From NCBI GenBank assembly GCA_946699065.1, contig CAMPDV010000241.1, positions 310,001 to 374,000 on the forward strand: a DNA stretch of 64,000 bases, written 5' to 3'. This document shows, piece by piece, positions 45,915-59,014 of this stretch (position 1 is the stretch's first letter; each line of letters begins with the position of its first letter). Both the position numbers and the translations under genes were made by a program. The DNA comes from Loxodes magnus (lineage: Eukaryota > Ciliophora > Karyorelictea > Loxodida > Loxodidae). The notes under the pieces are model-generated. The model was not told the DNA's origin and made no database searches. It worked only from the letters and a program-made list of their open reading frames with translations.

Positions 45915-48900
45915 TTAAAAACTTATAGTATTTAATTCTAATTTTCTAGCTATGGGATTAGCTAAATCCTATTTAATATTTTTGAACTGATTATTTATCT
46001 TTTTATATTATTTTCTTCCAGTCAATTATTTTTTGTTAATCTTAGTTCTTTTGTTTTTCTCTTTTTATATAAAAGCAGCAAGCTTTATTCTTTATATTTT
46101 AGAAAACAAAAAAGAATGAAATGCTTAATATTTTAATTGAAGTAATCGCAATTTTATAAATGAAGCTTTATTCATAATTATCTAATTTTTTCACTATTTA
46201 ACTTAACTATTTTAGTTTAATAATAATCAGATAAAATTGAGTCATGAGCAAGAATTAATAAATTTATTTAAGTTATAGAAACAAAGACAGTGCTTTAATT
46301 TATTTTAACAAAGGTAAAAATTAAGAGAAAATAACTTAACAAATAAAAATTCTTATTATAGTTTACTATTAAAGAAGTGCTTAACTACTTTTTATTCAAT
46401 TCTATCTTCAAGCCTCTAGATATTTATATTGATTATTATTCTATTAAGATTTTTATTAACCAGTTTCTACTTCAATTAAAAGGATTTTTAATCATTTAAC
46501 TAAAACTAAAATTAAATTTTTTTTAGGACTTACTAAAGAAATTACCTTATAGTAGAAAAATCCTTAAAACTTAGTTTATTAGAATTCATTGAATATCAAA
46601 ATAAAGAGAAACAGCAAAGTGTATTAAAGTTAATAAAATTATCTTTTTATTCTTTTTAATCTAATTTTATCTTAAGTTCATTTATCAAGTTATTTGATTA
46701 AATATTTATTATTTTAGTTAAAGCTTTAATTTTCACTTCTGACTTCTACTTAAGAGTTAAATTATTTAATGATTGATAGTTTTTTTTAATCTAGCATACT
46801 AGAATAAAGTTTTAGGAATAAAGAAAATTACCTTTAAAACCAAGCTGGTTGAAAGAAATATTTAAGTTAGAAAGCATTTGTAGTAATATGATTTTTTAAT
46901 TCTGAGTATCATTTCTTAAAGTCAAGTTATGAGATAATTATATTACCGAAAACATTTTTTAGCTTTACTAAAAAGAATAAATAACTATATTCTAATTTTT
47001 CATATAAAACAGTCTTTTAAAAGTTAAATATTTGATAAACTAAAAGAGCATAATAATTAGATATTTTAATTTAACAATCTCAATTAAAATTAAAATATTA
47101 TCTAAAAGCATTAGATGGATTTACTTAATTAAATCTATTAGATTTATGTAAAAAATAAATTATTATAAGTGATATCTTTTTGATAAGTTAATCTTTATTT
47201 GATTATTAAAAGAAAATTAATAAAGTCTCAAATTTAATTATATCTAAATGAAAGACGATTAAAGCTTTATTAACCAAATTAAATATTTATAAATTTAACT
47301 TTGAGTTAAAATAAATAAAATTTTATTTTTAGATGTTGATGCTTATTTAAACATTTTATTGTTTTTTCTTGTAGTTACTATTAAATTTTATCTAATAATT
47401 CAATTTTTATTGATTTTATCTTTTTTCGGAATAATTTAGTTTTATCCAGTACAATTTTGTTTCGAATAACTTTTTTTCCTTGTTTTTCTAATTCTATTTC
47501 TTTTTATTATTACTTTATTTCATTTTATTTTTAGAAACTTAGTGTCATGATTTCATTTCGAATGGTTTTTACTCTGAAAGCGAGGCTTTGCTTATATAAT
47601 CTTAAGCGAATTGAATAGTTTTGAGTTTAATGCTAAAAATGATATTCAAAATGATATTCTCTGATTTTATTATTTATTCTGTGATATTGATTACATTTTT
47701 CATTAATGATATAATCTTTTGAATTTAATTTTCTTGGTCTAATTTTTAAGTTGATCAATTGATACCTCAATTTCGAATCTTCATTTATATTTTAATAAAG
47801 TTCGCTTAACTTTAAGAGATCAGATATCAATAAAATTTAGAAATGCTTTATTCTGCAAATATCATTTTTAAATTAAGAAATTTTCATCTTCTCTCAGCTT
47901 TTTGGAAATTATTGATTTATTCGTTACTTTTTCTTTTCAAACTTTCAGCTTTTAGAATTTTATGAGTAACTTAGCAAGATCTAAGGATTTTAAGAAATTA
48001 GTTTCTTTTATAAAGTTAAAATTCCTAAATTTAATGAGCTTATTTTTTTAATCCGTATCTATCTACTATTTTGTAGTGTTAATTAAATATAAGCATTATC
48101 TATCTTTATTCTTAGATATATCAATTTTTTAATTTTAAAGGCCTTCAGTATAATTTAAGAGTAATCTATTCTATTAACATTTACAATTTTAGTTCCAGAA
48201 ATTCTTCTCATTCTTTGAATTTTATTTATTTTGCAAAGTTTTTTAATTAGTTACTAAGTTTAATATATTTTATTCTAATTTTATATTAAAATCCTTTATT
48301 TGAAAAACCATTTAGGATTTGCTTATTTTTTCTTCCGTCTGTTTACGTTTTAAATTGTTATTATTATTAAAATTAATCTTTCTACTAACCTCAAAGAATT
48401 ATTTTATTCTAAGTATATTTTATCTTCATCTACAAAAATCTTCTCAAATTATCTAAATAAAATTAATATTATTTACACTTTTGTTAATTCTATTTCAATT
48501 ATTTTCTATTAGATTAGAACTTTAATTGATAAGCTTCTATTCATAAAATTTTATTAACTTTTGGAAAAACAAGATGAAGATTAAAGTAGCCTAACTTTTA
48601 ATTTCTTAACACTAAATAAATTTTCCTTATTCTGGAATATCTTTAGTACTATCCTGATTTTTTATATTTGTTTAGTTCCTTCTAATAAGAATTATCTTTA
48701 AATCTTTCCAATCTTTTATAAAACTCTCAAACATTATTCAATTTAGCTTTCTTTTTTCCATCACTAAACAAACTAGAATATATTAGCAGCTTTAGTCCCT
48801 TACTCTGTTAAATTCAGGTAATTTTTTCTAAATAAAAATAAGAAGAGAAACAACAATGCTCGGAGCATCTATATATATTAGAGAAAACTAAGCAAATTTT

Positions 48901-49850
48901 AATTTTGCACTACTTATTTCGCGTTAAAACTTTAAATTTTAGGGACTGAATCTTTAGCTATTTAAAAAATTGGGAGATTAAATATAATCTGGAAAGTGAT
49001 GAGTTCATGATATTTGAAGCTAAAGCTAAACTTTGAGTGTTGCTAATAAGAAAAATATGCTATCTTAGAAATAAAAAACAAAAGGATATTAAAAGTAGAC
49101 TAAAATAAAATAATTAGATTACTTTGTATGCTTATTTAATATATTAAAAGTTATTCGTTCATTTATTTAGCCAAAAGGATTTCTCTTACCTTTTAATAAC
49201 TCATTGGTCTGCTCAAATTTTCTTGAGCTTGGTCTCATTTATGGTTTAAAATTAAAGCAATTTTCCAATAGTTAGCCTAAAACCTTCTTTCTTTGTTTCT
49301 GTTGAAAATATATGAATTATTTTTTAGTTTTTCCATAATAAATCCTTTTTTCAATAAAAATTATTTAATAATTAAAAAAATGATGATAGACTAATATGAT
49401 TTAAACGAAATTATAAGCTTATAATATATTTTAAAGATTTGAATATATAAATAATAATATAATATATAGCAAAATATTTTTACTGTTAATAAAAAGTGAT
49501 AACTTAAGATTTTTTATAAAGGTAACAAAAAAGTAAATTAAAAGTGAAGATATAATAAATGATTTAAGTAATTATTATAAATTTATTAATTTAAAATACA
49601 TTTCTTTCTTTATTTAATTAGAATACTATAATATTATTATGTTTACTATTTACTATTTCATTGCTTTTTTTGTTTAAAACTATAATTAAATTTTATAGTA
49701 GTAATGAAATTAGAGAAAGATATTTGGAATTAATTTTAAATTTGATTAATAAATAAAAATATAAAATTAGAAATAAAGATTAAAGATAATAATTAAATTT
49801 TAACTTTATTACTTTTAAATTAGATTAATAAATACTTTTATTAAAGTACG
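45915..49850. other. AT-rich stretch, no gene assigned
   Basis: Nearly 4 kb of strongly AT-rich DNA, T-rich in 47300-48700. No motifs, RNA genes or tandem arrays seen. Confidence 0.45.
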
Positions 49851-49855
49851 AGTAG

Positions 49856-49875
49856 CTCCTCATTGGTGCGCAGCC
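49856..49875. repeat. Dispersed GC-rich motif, copy 1
   Basis: CTCCTCATTGGTGCGCAGCC. Related to 58881-58898 and more distantly 58131-58148. In this copy and the 58881 copy a 'ttctcatt' block follows about 30 bp later, so a longer diverged repeat is likely. Confidence 0.6.
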
Positions 49876-50199
49876 TTATTTTTTTAATTATTAAACTATT
49901 AAATATATTCTCATTTATGCTAAAAACATGAGAGGGATATGTCTTTAAAGTTGTAAAAAGCATACCTCCTCTTGGATGTACTAGGGACTTCGCGTTCTTT
50001 CTTCTATCAAAATTACTTTCTTAATATTATAGTTTTTCCATTTTTCTTAATAGCTCTTCTGCTCTTCTTTATTTTAATATTTTAGTAATTTAATTACAAA
50101 CAGGTCTTATAAAATAAAAAAATCCTATTTATCTTAAGCTAATTAAGAATTTTAAAAAGTTAATTATGTAATTAATTATAGTAAAATGATATCTAAGAA

Positions 50200-51300
50200 A
50201 TAGTCCTCTCTTAGTTCATTTATTAAAAAAGAATAATATAACATGTAAAAATAAATTCTTAGTAAACTTAAGAAAAATAATATCTGCAAGCTTACGCATA
50301 ATCAGTGTAGCAATGAGATAATAATATACAAAAAGAATTAAAAAACAAAGATAAAAGATAGAAAAACTAGAAAGAAAGCTAGAAAAAATGATTAAATAAC
50401 TAGACTGATAATTCAAATTCATAGAAGAATGAGTCAATAAAATTTAATCTTATATATCAATTAAATTGGAATAGAAGGCAAACTTATTTAACGAGATTCC
50501 CTAAATGATTAAATTCAAATTTTCTTAATTTTAATATCAAATAAGATAACTTTAGAAAGGTAAGAGTAAAAGAACAGTAATAAAAAACCATAAGATTATT
50601 AATAAAGCATTCCAAATGAAATTGAAACTGAATAAAAATAAGATGCAAATAAAATTAATTTCTATAGCAGAAAGATTTAGTAATATATATGTTAGAAAGA
50701 ATCATAGTAGGAAATGGTGTCGAAAGAAAACTGAAATTGAAAGAATAAATAAGCAGAAAATATTAGGCGTACTTTTCTATTTTTGACCAACAAAGAAGGA
50801 CTAATATATATAAAGAAATTTTTTAATTAAAGAATATCAGACCATAATAGTTGAAGAATAAATCATAGCAAAAATAAGAAACTTGGGAAAGAAAAAGGCT
50901 GGTGAAAAAACAAAGTCCTACGCAAAGCTTGAGTTTGAAAGAGATCGATTCCGAATGAAAATTAACTGTGAAAATTTCTTCAAAGTAAAAACAATCTTTA
51001 ACTTTTTTTATTTTAAATTGATAAAAATAAGATTATTCATCTTGTGCTTCTTTAACTTTAATTATATATTTAATCTTTTCAAAGAAGTTTTATAAAAGAA
51101 TGAACCTTAAAAATTCTCATTTCTTATAGTTAAAAATAGTCCAGCATCTGAAAAGTCAAAAAGATTTTCTAAAGCTCTATTAAAATCACATTCTGGATGT
51201 ATTCAAAATATAAGAAGCAGAGCAATAAAAATTATAATAGAATCAATCAAAAAATTGTAAAAAAAAATTTATCAATTAATTTTAGTAAAAGAAAAAAAAT
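50200..51300 (+). pseudogene. Gag-like ORF1 copy (family I), knuckle degenerate
   Basis: Coiled-coil stretch near 50360 ('KIEKLERKLEKMIKQLDW'). The knuckle position 50679-50720 reads S-NI-Y-VRKN-H-SRKW-C, with exact 42-bp spacing but the first two Cys replaced. It is followed by 'KKTEIERINKQKILG', as in the minus-strand copy near 5100. Downstream is a basic piece ('LGKKKAGEKTKSYAKLEFER') not seen in the other copies. A-rich sequence follows from 51280. Confidence 0.5.
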
Positions 51301-52234
51301 GGTAAGTAATAAAAATAAAGTAAAAAATTATTCAAAAAAACATTTACTCACAAATCTGTAAAAAAAAGAAATAAAATTAATAAAAAAATCTATAAATAAA
51401 AAAAAAGTAGTTAAAAAAAGAAAAAATTTACGCTGATGAATAGAAGAACAAAAGAAAGAAAAGAAACTTTTGAAAAAAATATATTACACTATATTTAAAA
51501 AAATGATATCTAATATTAAAAAAAAATTCTTTTACACTAACTTATGATAAGCTTTAAAAAATAATTAATAATTTTATTAAAAAATTATGATACTCTTTTT
51601 ATATAAGATATTATGGATTCATAAATATTATGAAGTGCTTACATATTCTCAAAATTTTTATAAATTATATTTAAGTTTAAAACTTATATAAATATAATTA
51701 TTTAAATTTTATAAAATTATAATAAAAGCTTTTTAAATTATTTAATAAATTTGAAAAATTTTTAAATACACTTGTATAAAATATTATGTTTATGATACAA
51801 ATAAAAACAGATTAAAAAATACTTAAAAAAGAAAATTTATAAATTTAAAAAAGTATATTATACACTTTTATTTTAAAAAATTTATTATAAATCTATATTA
51901 AAAAAATTATGATACAACAAATAAAATTAATCAAAAACTTTTACAATTAAAAATATATTATAAAAAAAATCTAATATTTAAAATTGCAAAATACACTTAT
52001 ATTTTATAAATAAAATATATTAAAAAACTTTAAATTACACTTATAATAAAAAAATGTTGTAATTTAAAAGAATTATGATAAGTTTAGAAAACTTATGATA
52101 CACTTTTATATTTAAAAATTGTATAAATAAAGAAAATTTGATAATGTTTAAAAACGAAACATAAAAATATTACATTATATTTTAAAAAATAATATCTAAT
52201 ATTTTAAAAATTCTTTTATAAGTAAGTTTCTAAA
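51300..52234. other. A-rich stretch, no gene
   Basis: Poly-A-like and 'aaaattat' low-complexity sequence with irregular short repeats ('tataatacac', 'ttatgataca'). No coding signal. Confidence 0.6.
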
Positions 52235-52534
52235 TTACTTAAAGTGAACTTACTCTTGGATTGGTTTTATACTTTCTTTGTTATATACTAGCTTCTCTTT
52301 TTCTATTAATCATATCTCTTTTTGGTATACTCAATCCTTTAATTACATTTATTGACTCCAAAATATCCTTATAATCTATCTTTCTTATTTCATCCCATTT
52401 TCAGGAATAGAAGATAGAAAGCTTTTGCTACTCGGTTTAAGTTGATTATAGTTAATGATTAGATACAGCAAAACAAGTTCACTATCTTAGATTTATCTTC
52501 TTTAAATTATTTTTTATTTTTTACTTCATCAGAT

Positions 52535-53830
52535 TCAACTCAATAATCTCGAAAAATAAAAATTAAGAAAACTCTAAGTATGGGACTTGAATGATTTATG
52601 ATCTCTATAAAGTTCAGCTTTCTTTCCTTGATTACGATTTGGTTTTTCATAAGGTTCACTACTTTCTTATCTTGCAATGCGTAATATTCCAAACATATAA
52701 AGGTTGATTTTAATATAAAAAGTATATTTTTAAGTATCTATTTAGTACTCTTTATTCAATAATTCGACTATTATTAAACATTAGTTTCTTCCTCTTATTG
52801 CTGATTCACATGCTTTCAAAACTTTCTCATTAGCTCCCTTTAATTTTATATTTATAAGCCTTTCTTAGGGTGAATTACTTTATATAGCATCTCTTATCTT
52901 TCAGTTTTAACTAAAATTAAATTTTATATTGACAACATTCTTCAGCTATAAGTCTAGCCTTCTTTATATTAGACTATTTTTTTAAATTAGATGACAATAA
53001 TATCTTAACTTATCTTAGTGTAGTGTTTTAATACCTTAAATACCTCTTTTAAATCCTTAGAACTTAGAGAAATTTTTTAGTTTCGATAAAATATTGAAAA
53101 TGATAAGATGTTGGTTGGATTGGATGTCATGAATTTGTCTAGAAACATATGCTTAATTTAGACTTTGTATGAAATATTTGTTTAACAAACTTAATTTATT
53201 ATCTTCAATAGAACGAGTATTCGCTTTGATATCTTTATCTTTCCTCTCTAACTTGCATACACTTTGGCTCAGCCTGCGTTTTTTCTGTTTGAATTAAAAT
53301 ATAATGATATTAAATCTAATCTCCAGTAACAAGGAGTATGCATTCCAGTTTCCTTTGTATTATAGCTTTATGTATAAACCCTAAATAGAGGACTTAATTA
53401 TATGCTTACCTGATTCAGTGGTATTTGCATTTACATTTTTAGTATATAATCTTAGCTTTTTAATTATACTGAAATAGAAATGTCTTCTTTACTTTTTACT
53501 CTCTTTAATTAATTTATTCTTTCTTGGGTCATATCTTTGGTATTGCGTAGCTATTTTTACGATTATATAAGAAAGTATAATTTTCGCATTATTTTAGAGT
53601 TACTTATGAAAGCTTTATATCTTACTATCTAATATTCATAAGTATTATATAGCTTAAAAAAGATAGAAACTCTCTTGAGAGGTTTTCTCGATGACTGTTT
53701 TCTTGTGCACTCTTTCCATAAGGTTTAACCATTACTCTTCTATAAACTGAAATTCATTAATTAAAGTTGAATGACTACTAAAACTAAACTCAGCATTTGC
53801 TCCATTTCTTGGCTTTTATGAAATTTACAT
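52535..53830 (-). CDS. Unrecognised basic protein, 431 aa
   Basis: A single minus-strand frame runs from ATG 53830 to a TGA at 52537-52535, followed two codons later by TGA TGA. It carries Gln as TAA/TAG throughout and Trp as TGA at 'QYLWILD' and 'QNWKIRD'. Composition is protein-like and basic: N-terminal helical part ('FIEEQWLNLMERVHKK'), a Lys/Arg-rich middle ('DPRKNKLIKESKKQRR'), and a C-terminal 'INIKLKGANEKVLKACE' helix region. No family recognised; the last stretch only weakly recalls Alba-type folds. It is the longest frame-intact ORF with convincing composition in the window. The TGA cluster followed by an A/T-rich region fits a real 3' end under a code where TGA is both Trp and stop. 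Confidence 0.55.
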
Positions 53831-54235
53831 CGTCTACCTAAGCAATTTTTTAGTTTTAGCATATAAAGAAAATCCTTTCTCTCTAAATGCTTATGTATTA
53901 TTTAATTTGGAAGAGTAAATGGATTATAGGTACTGAATTTTATCCATATATATTTCTATTTACTATCTTTTGAAATAATCTTAGTAAATAGTGATAGTTA
54001 AACATCCAAAAGAGTCTTTATTTAATCTTAGTACCCTTTTACAAATCAATTATACAACAGACTGTTTTAGAATTAATCTCCTCTAATTCCAATCTCACCT
54101 GAATCATAATAGTAATGAATGAATTCTAGTATACTGCTAATCTAGAAAATTTAATATAGAAGTTTAACTTATTTGGATGGAGCAATTTCAACCCGACTAG
54201 ATTTAATTTTCCAAAGTAGACAAAACTAAATACTT
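53700..54235 (-). CDS. Open frame upstream of the 431-aa gene, partial
   Basis: A different minus frame is open with protein-like sequence ('YYYDSGEIGIRGDQF', 'STYNPFTLPNQIIHKHLERK', 'NCLGRRCKFHKSQEMEQM') and overlaps the start of the next gene by about 130 bp. It may be the true N-terminal part of that gene joined across one frame change, or a separate gene. No family recognised. Confidence 0.3.
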
Positions 54236-54689
54236 TCAGTTTTTTATTACTTTTAATCCTTTAAATACATATTTTAATTAAAATTAAACGAAACAAATTA
54301 AATATTCCTTTGGATTATTAAAAAGGTATAAAGAATGCTATATGGTCTAAGCTATTAAAAGTAATTTCAGTAAGAAGGTTACCAAAGATGATTGAATATG
54401 ATCGATAATTCTATGATTTAGTATTTGAGGAAAAAAAGATTTTTATGTTTATGCATTTGAATAGCTTTAATGCATATGATGCTGAATATTTTTTTAAATG
54501 TCATTTTATTTTTTTATTTTAAAGGTTTTTTAAATACATAATACCAATAATTTATATATTTTTATTAGAAGGGAAAAACTCTAACATGTATCCACCTTCA
54601 TTTAGCTTTGAGCGAATAAAATTAAAAAATTTATTAGCGTGGAACCACCTAAATCGTATATCACTCTATTTATAATCAAATATGAAAAT

Positions 54690-55475
54690 TCAGAAAAAAG
54701 AAGATTGATTACCTGTGGATTGCAAGTATATTCCTCTCATTGTATGTTATTGGAACTTATACTAATCCGGAAAGATCTAATTAAGAAGATATTAAGTAGA
54801 TAGCACAGAATAAACTTTTTAAAATATCTTCTCCTTATAAAATGTAACTCGTTTATTGAATCGTTGAATTGGCTTCAATATCGTCGATCATTGCTTTCCT
54901 ATTTATCATTATTAAAGTTTAGAAAAAGCTTATCTAATGATAATTTCAAAAAAGTAAATAAAGTCTATTTCAGTCAATATGCTGGTTTTATCTTTGATGA
55001 AAACGTTCATTGATTGGACTGTCTTATAGGGCATAACGAAAATCACTACTCTTTCATTCGTGAAATTCTGCTATGGATGTTAGGTTTTGAACTTTGGTGG
55101 TAAACATAGCATCGAGCATAATATGATATCAAATTTTTATATCGTAACGGGCATTCATTTCATCACTAATGGTAAAAACCTGAAGATATGATTGGAACAA
55201 CTAATTTTGCATTCGATCACATAGTAAAAACTTATGTTTCTATGTCAACTTCATTCTACTGTACACTAATATTTCCTATAAACTACTGGGCCAAAGTATT
55301 TATATCGTTAAGTTTATGATGTATCTGTAGATTCACATTGGGATAATTTCCCATACAAGTATCATCTTGATCATCGTTATTAGATTATAACTAATTATGA
55401 AGTACTAATACCAATCTTCGACAAATTTTTTGGAACGTATTACAGTCAAGATAAAAAAGAGCACGACAAATAATA
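54690..55475 (+). pseudogene. Fatty acid hydroxylase / sterol desaturase family membrane enzyme, frameshifted
   Basis: Hydrophobic segments at about 54725-54770 ('WIASIFLSLYVIGTYT') and 54850-54915 ('ELASISSIIAFLFIIIKV') precede the catalytic region. This has 'EILLWMLGFELWWQTQHR' with the first His box, 'FLYRNGHSFHHQW' (HX2HH, 55152-55166), and after one frame change 'VDSHWDNFPYKYHLDHRY' and 'PIFDKFFGTYYSQ', the usual C-terminal 'FDKLFGT' ending. The family uses clustered His to bind two irons and oxidises sterol or lipid chains in the ER. Frame changes near 54915 and 55310; the last His box is HLDHR rather than HX2HH. It could be decayed, or carry short introns. Confidence 0.7.
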
Positions 55476-56985
55476 TCTCTTTATAAAAACTTATTTCAAA
55501 ATAAACGCTTTTTGTTTTCCTCTATTATAACTTTTAGTTTTACTTGATTTTCTCTTAAAATTTGAAATTTCTGCAGACCTGTTTTATCTGGAAAGCTAGA
55601 TAAAGAAGATCGTTTTGAAACTTAAGATATATAGCGATATCATTTCTTTTAAAGAATCTAGAAAATAAGTAGTGACGTTTCGGAATTAAATTTTGATAAA
55701 AACGGAAAAGAGTTAGAATTTAAGAAAAAACATTTATCAAACTTGAGGTTGATATAGACATGAAAAATATCAAAGAGGTAACGCAAGTATGTGCATCAAA
55801 AGAATGGATACTTTTATCTTTATTTGATAGAAAATAGTAGGTCAAGATTTTAAATAATATTATAATTCATCGTTTTTATACTGAAGCACTGAAATTACTT
55901 TTGATTTAGTATATTGAAATTTAATTATTACATAAACTAAAATGCTAGTGATATGTAATTAATCATGAGTTGAACGATGTGATAATCGAATTACTATATA
56001 AAGTATTGAAATAATTGAAATATCAGAAATATCTGAGATATAAAGAGAAGTTACTTTTAAATCAATTATCGATTTAAAAAATAACACCAGAGAAATAAAG
56101 GTAAGAAAAATGTTTACTCTATGCTAGGTAAAGTTAAAAAAAATAAATAGCTGTAATAATTCAAATATCTTAGTCGTAATTTCGATTTATATAACAGAGA
56201 TCTTAAATTATTGAATATATTGACTTTTAATTTATATAAAATAGATCTTATGCATCTCAGCTTATTTAAAATTGCTTTATTATTTATTTTTATTAAGATA
56301 TTACTTAATTACTTAAAGCAACATACAAATTTTTGAATATTTTTTTTCATATTCCCTTAGTTAAATCACAACTCATATTATCTAAGACCTTTGAAATTAT
56401 TTTCTTATAAAAATTATCGATTCCTTCAGACAATATTTTTATTTTAACTTCTATTTTTATATCCAATTAACTTTTATCTGCTATCATGTATTACCAAACA
56501 ACATAAGCTTTCTTATTGAATATCGATATTTTATTTTATGATTTTCATGTTATTATAAACGTTTTAAGTAAAAACTCCTCAATACTATTTCTTGCTAGAG
56601 CAAATTTTTTTAACTATGACGGAATATGAAAATTTTTTTAATTTAATATCTCTTTCATTTACTAAATTTCCTTTTGTTTCAGAAAATAAAAATGTTCGAA
56701 TAAATCTTTTTATTAGATTTTTAATTCGCTAAATTTTTATAGCATAAAGCACCCAGTTTCTTCTTATCTTTGAACTTTAGATATTGTTTAATTTAAATCT
56801 GAGAATACTTCTAGCAATTTTTAGTACTTAATTTTGAAATAATTCAAATTTTATCTTATAGAGCTGTAATTATAACTATTTATTTCAATTTAAAATGGAA
56901 CTATAAATGAAAAGAAAATTAAAGGTATATATAAGATTTTTTGCAAAAAGAAATAAAAATACAAAATTAAATATTTGTCATTCTT
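55476..56985. other. AT-rich, no gene assigned
   Basis: 55480-56060 has moderately higher GC and open frames, but no motif. The remainder is AT-rich with nothing recognised. Confidence 0.4.
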
Positions 56986-57059
56986 GGAGATATTTCAACC
57001 TTTTTCCCGCCAACTTCTAGATTGATCTAGAAGCATAAAATAAAAGTTTGAAAATCTCT

Positions 57060-57850
57060 ACAACTCTTTCCCTTGCCATGCTTATTGTCCTTAAATTCTT
57101 CTTTCACCTAGATACTAGATATCTTTTTTCTTGCAAATTTCCCAAAACCTGTTACTATATAGTCTTTATCTTTATTATTTTAGTTGTTACTGTCTCTTCT
57201 TTTATTTCTCCAAATACTTCTATTAGTTTCAGTATTCTTTCTTGAAATTGAGAAACTTCTAGCAGCTTTTTCACAGGAACGTTTGAGAATTACAGTAATA
57301 ACATCTTTTTACTTGTCTTTTAGGTTGAAATCTTGAGAGATTTTCACCTTCAATTATCATTAGATTATGCCTTATTCTTTCAGTTTCTTTTATCGCTTCA
57401 ATTTGTACTGATTTTCTTATATTTTTTCTAAGTTGTTGATCAGCTCTTTCTACTTCTATTAGTAGTTTTGAGTTTAACTGTTCTACTCTTGTGAAATATT
57501 TCAAAATGCGTTAAGGTCTCTTTCTTAGGTCTTTGATCCGATTCTATCCACTTTGCTAGCCAAATTTTCATCAACTTATTATTGTATTTCTTCAATTTTT
57601 TGATTATTTCCTAAAGGTTCAGCACTACTTTGTTCAACTAATCATAGTTTATTTGTTATTATGTGGTGACATTTGAAATTTTTTAGTCCATTTTATTTTT
57701 AGCCTATTTCCCAGACTTTTCTTCAGAGATGGGAAACTCATCCTGATGGGTGATTTTTTCTTTTCCCTTTTCCTGGTCCTAATCTTTCTAGGATTTCGTT
57801 AACTTCTGCTTTTTTGAAGCCGTAAAGAATCCTTGATTTATCCCTGACAT
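57060..57850 (-). CDS. Gag-like ORF1 protein with CCHC-like knuckle (family I)
   Basis: Starts at ATG 57850 with 'MSGINQGFFTASKKQK', matching the family start. A coiled coil follows ('LNLQEIIKKLKKYNNKLM'), then 'RVEQLNSKLLIEVERADQQL'. The knuckle at 57303-57262 is C-YY-C-NSQT-F-LWKS-C with W as TGA and His changed to Phe, followed by 'QKFLNFK'. One frame change lies near 57500. Otherwise well preserved. Nucleic-acid binding in a retroelement is inferred. Confidence 0.65.
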
Positions 57851-58029
57851 CTTTTTTTACGCAAAGTAAAGAGATGGAAAATTTTTATGTAATAGAGATA
57901 AGCAAAAATTTTATAAGCGAAGTTGAAGGAACATTAATTTTGAAAGCTATAGAGGCTTGTTTCATCTTTAAGAAGCATAAATATATTTAATATTTTCCCA
58001 ATATAATTTTCTGTGATTTTTAACTTTAT

Positions 58030-58440
58030 AAAAAATTTAAGTTTACAGTCTTAGAAAAGAGCTTCATAACTAACTTCCATTTAATCCTACTCTCTCCTAA
58101 ACTAAAAGAATTGAGTAGAACTTCATAACATTTCAATGGTGCGTAACTCTTTAATAAAGATTTTTAAAGTAAAAAAAATTATTACTGCAGTCATCCAGAG
58201 GGCTAGTATTCTCTTGTGAGTCTTGTCTTCTAAAGGACCATGATCAGAATGCTACTTTAATCTTAGTATCTGGCATCTTTCAACATTAACACTACTTGAC
58301 GTCTTTTCAGTTTTGTCTTCTCTTAACTTCTATCAAAATTATTAATCAGTTCTTCGCTCATGGGATATTTTCTGATGCTAAAATTTTAGTTAATCTCAGT
58401 TGTGGAATTGGTCCTCCTGATTTAAAACAAATAATGCATA
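58030..58440 (-). pseudogene. Retroelement remnant with shared 3' segment
   Basis: 58030-58100 is homologous to 4865-4940 ('aagtttacagtcttagaaaagag' type sequence), marking a shared element end on the minus strand. An open frame from about 58365 ('MSEELINNFDRSQEK') is Gln/Lys-rich but shows no knuckle. It abuts the start of the previous gag-like copy. Confidence 0.4.
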
Positions 58441-58880
58441 ATAAATGAATATAATATAAAATATTTCAAAATAATGTATTAAAATTTAACTTTTTACAAA
58501 AATATGAAAATTCTATTTTTAATTTTTAAATAAGTAGGGATAAACATACTAATTTTTCTATAAGTTAAATATCTCAATTAATTTGAAAAAGTTTGTTTAA
58601 ATCTTAAGTTTAGATAATTTTAGCATCTATCAATTACATATTTTTATGTAAAAATAAAGATTTTAGTAATTAAAAAAAATTTATTTGAGATTAAATTAAT
58701 TAAAATACATAATTTATTTATTTTATTTCAAAAATCTTTCTTTAAAAATATGAGTATGGAAAATAGTTGACAATTATACAATAAAATAAACTTATATAAT
58801 CTAAATTATCTCATTTAATTTGGTTAATTTTTCTCTATTTTTCATATAAATAAATAAATTTCATTATAGAGCGCGTTACG

Positions 58881-58898
58881 CCTCGTTGGTGCGCAGCT
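58881..58898. repeat. Dispersed GC-rich motif, copy 2
   Basis: CCTCGTTGGTGCGCAGCT, related to 49858-49875. On the minus strand the surroundings can fold (GAGC...GCTC with internal GCG/CGC). Confidence 0.6.
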
Positions 58899-59014
58899 CT
58901 TTCAATGTTAATATTAATATAAAAATATTCTCATTATTCATATTAATTCTATTCATTCAATGAGTTACGTCAGCTTCTCAAAATAGAAAATCTACTTATT
59001 AATAATAATAAAAA

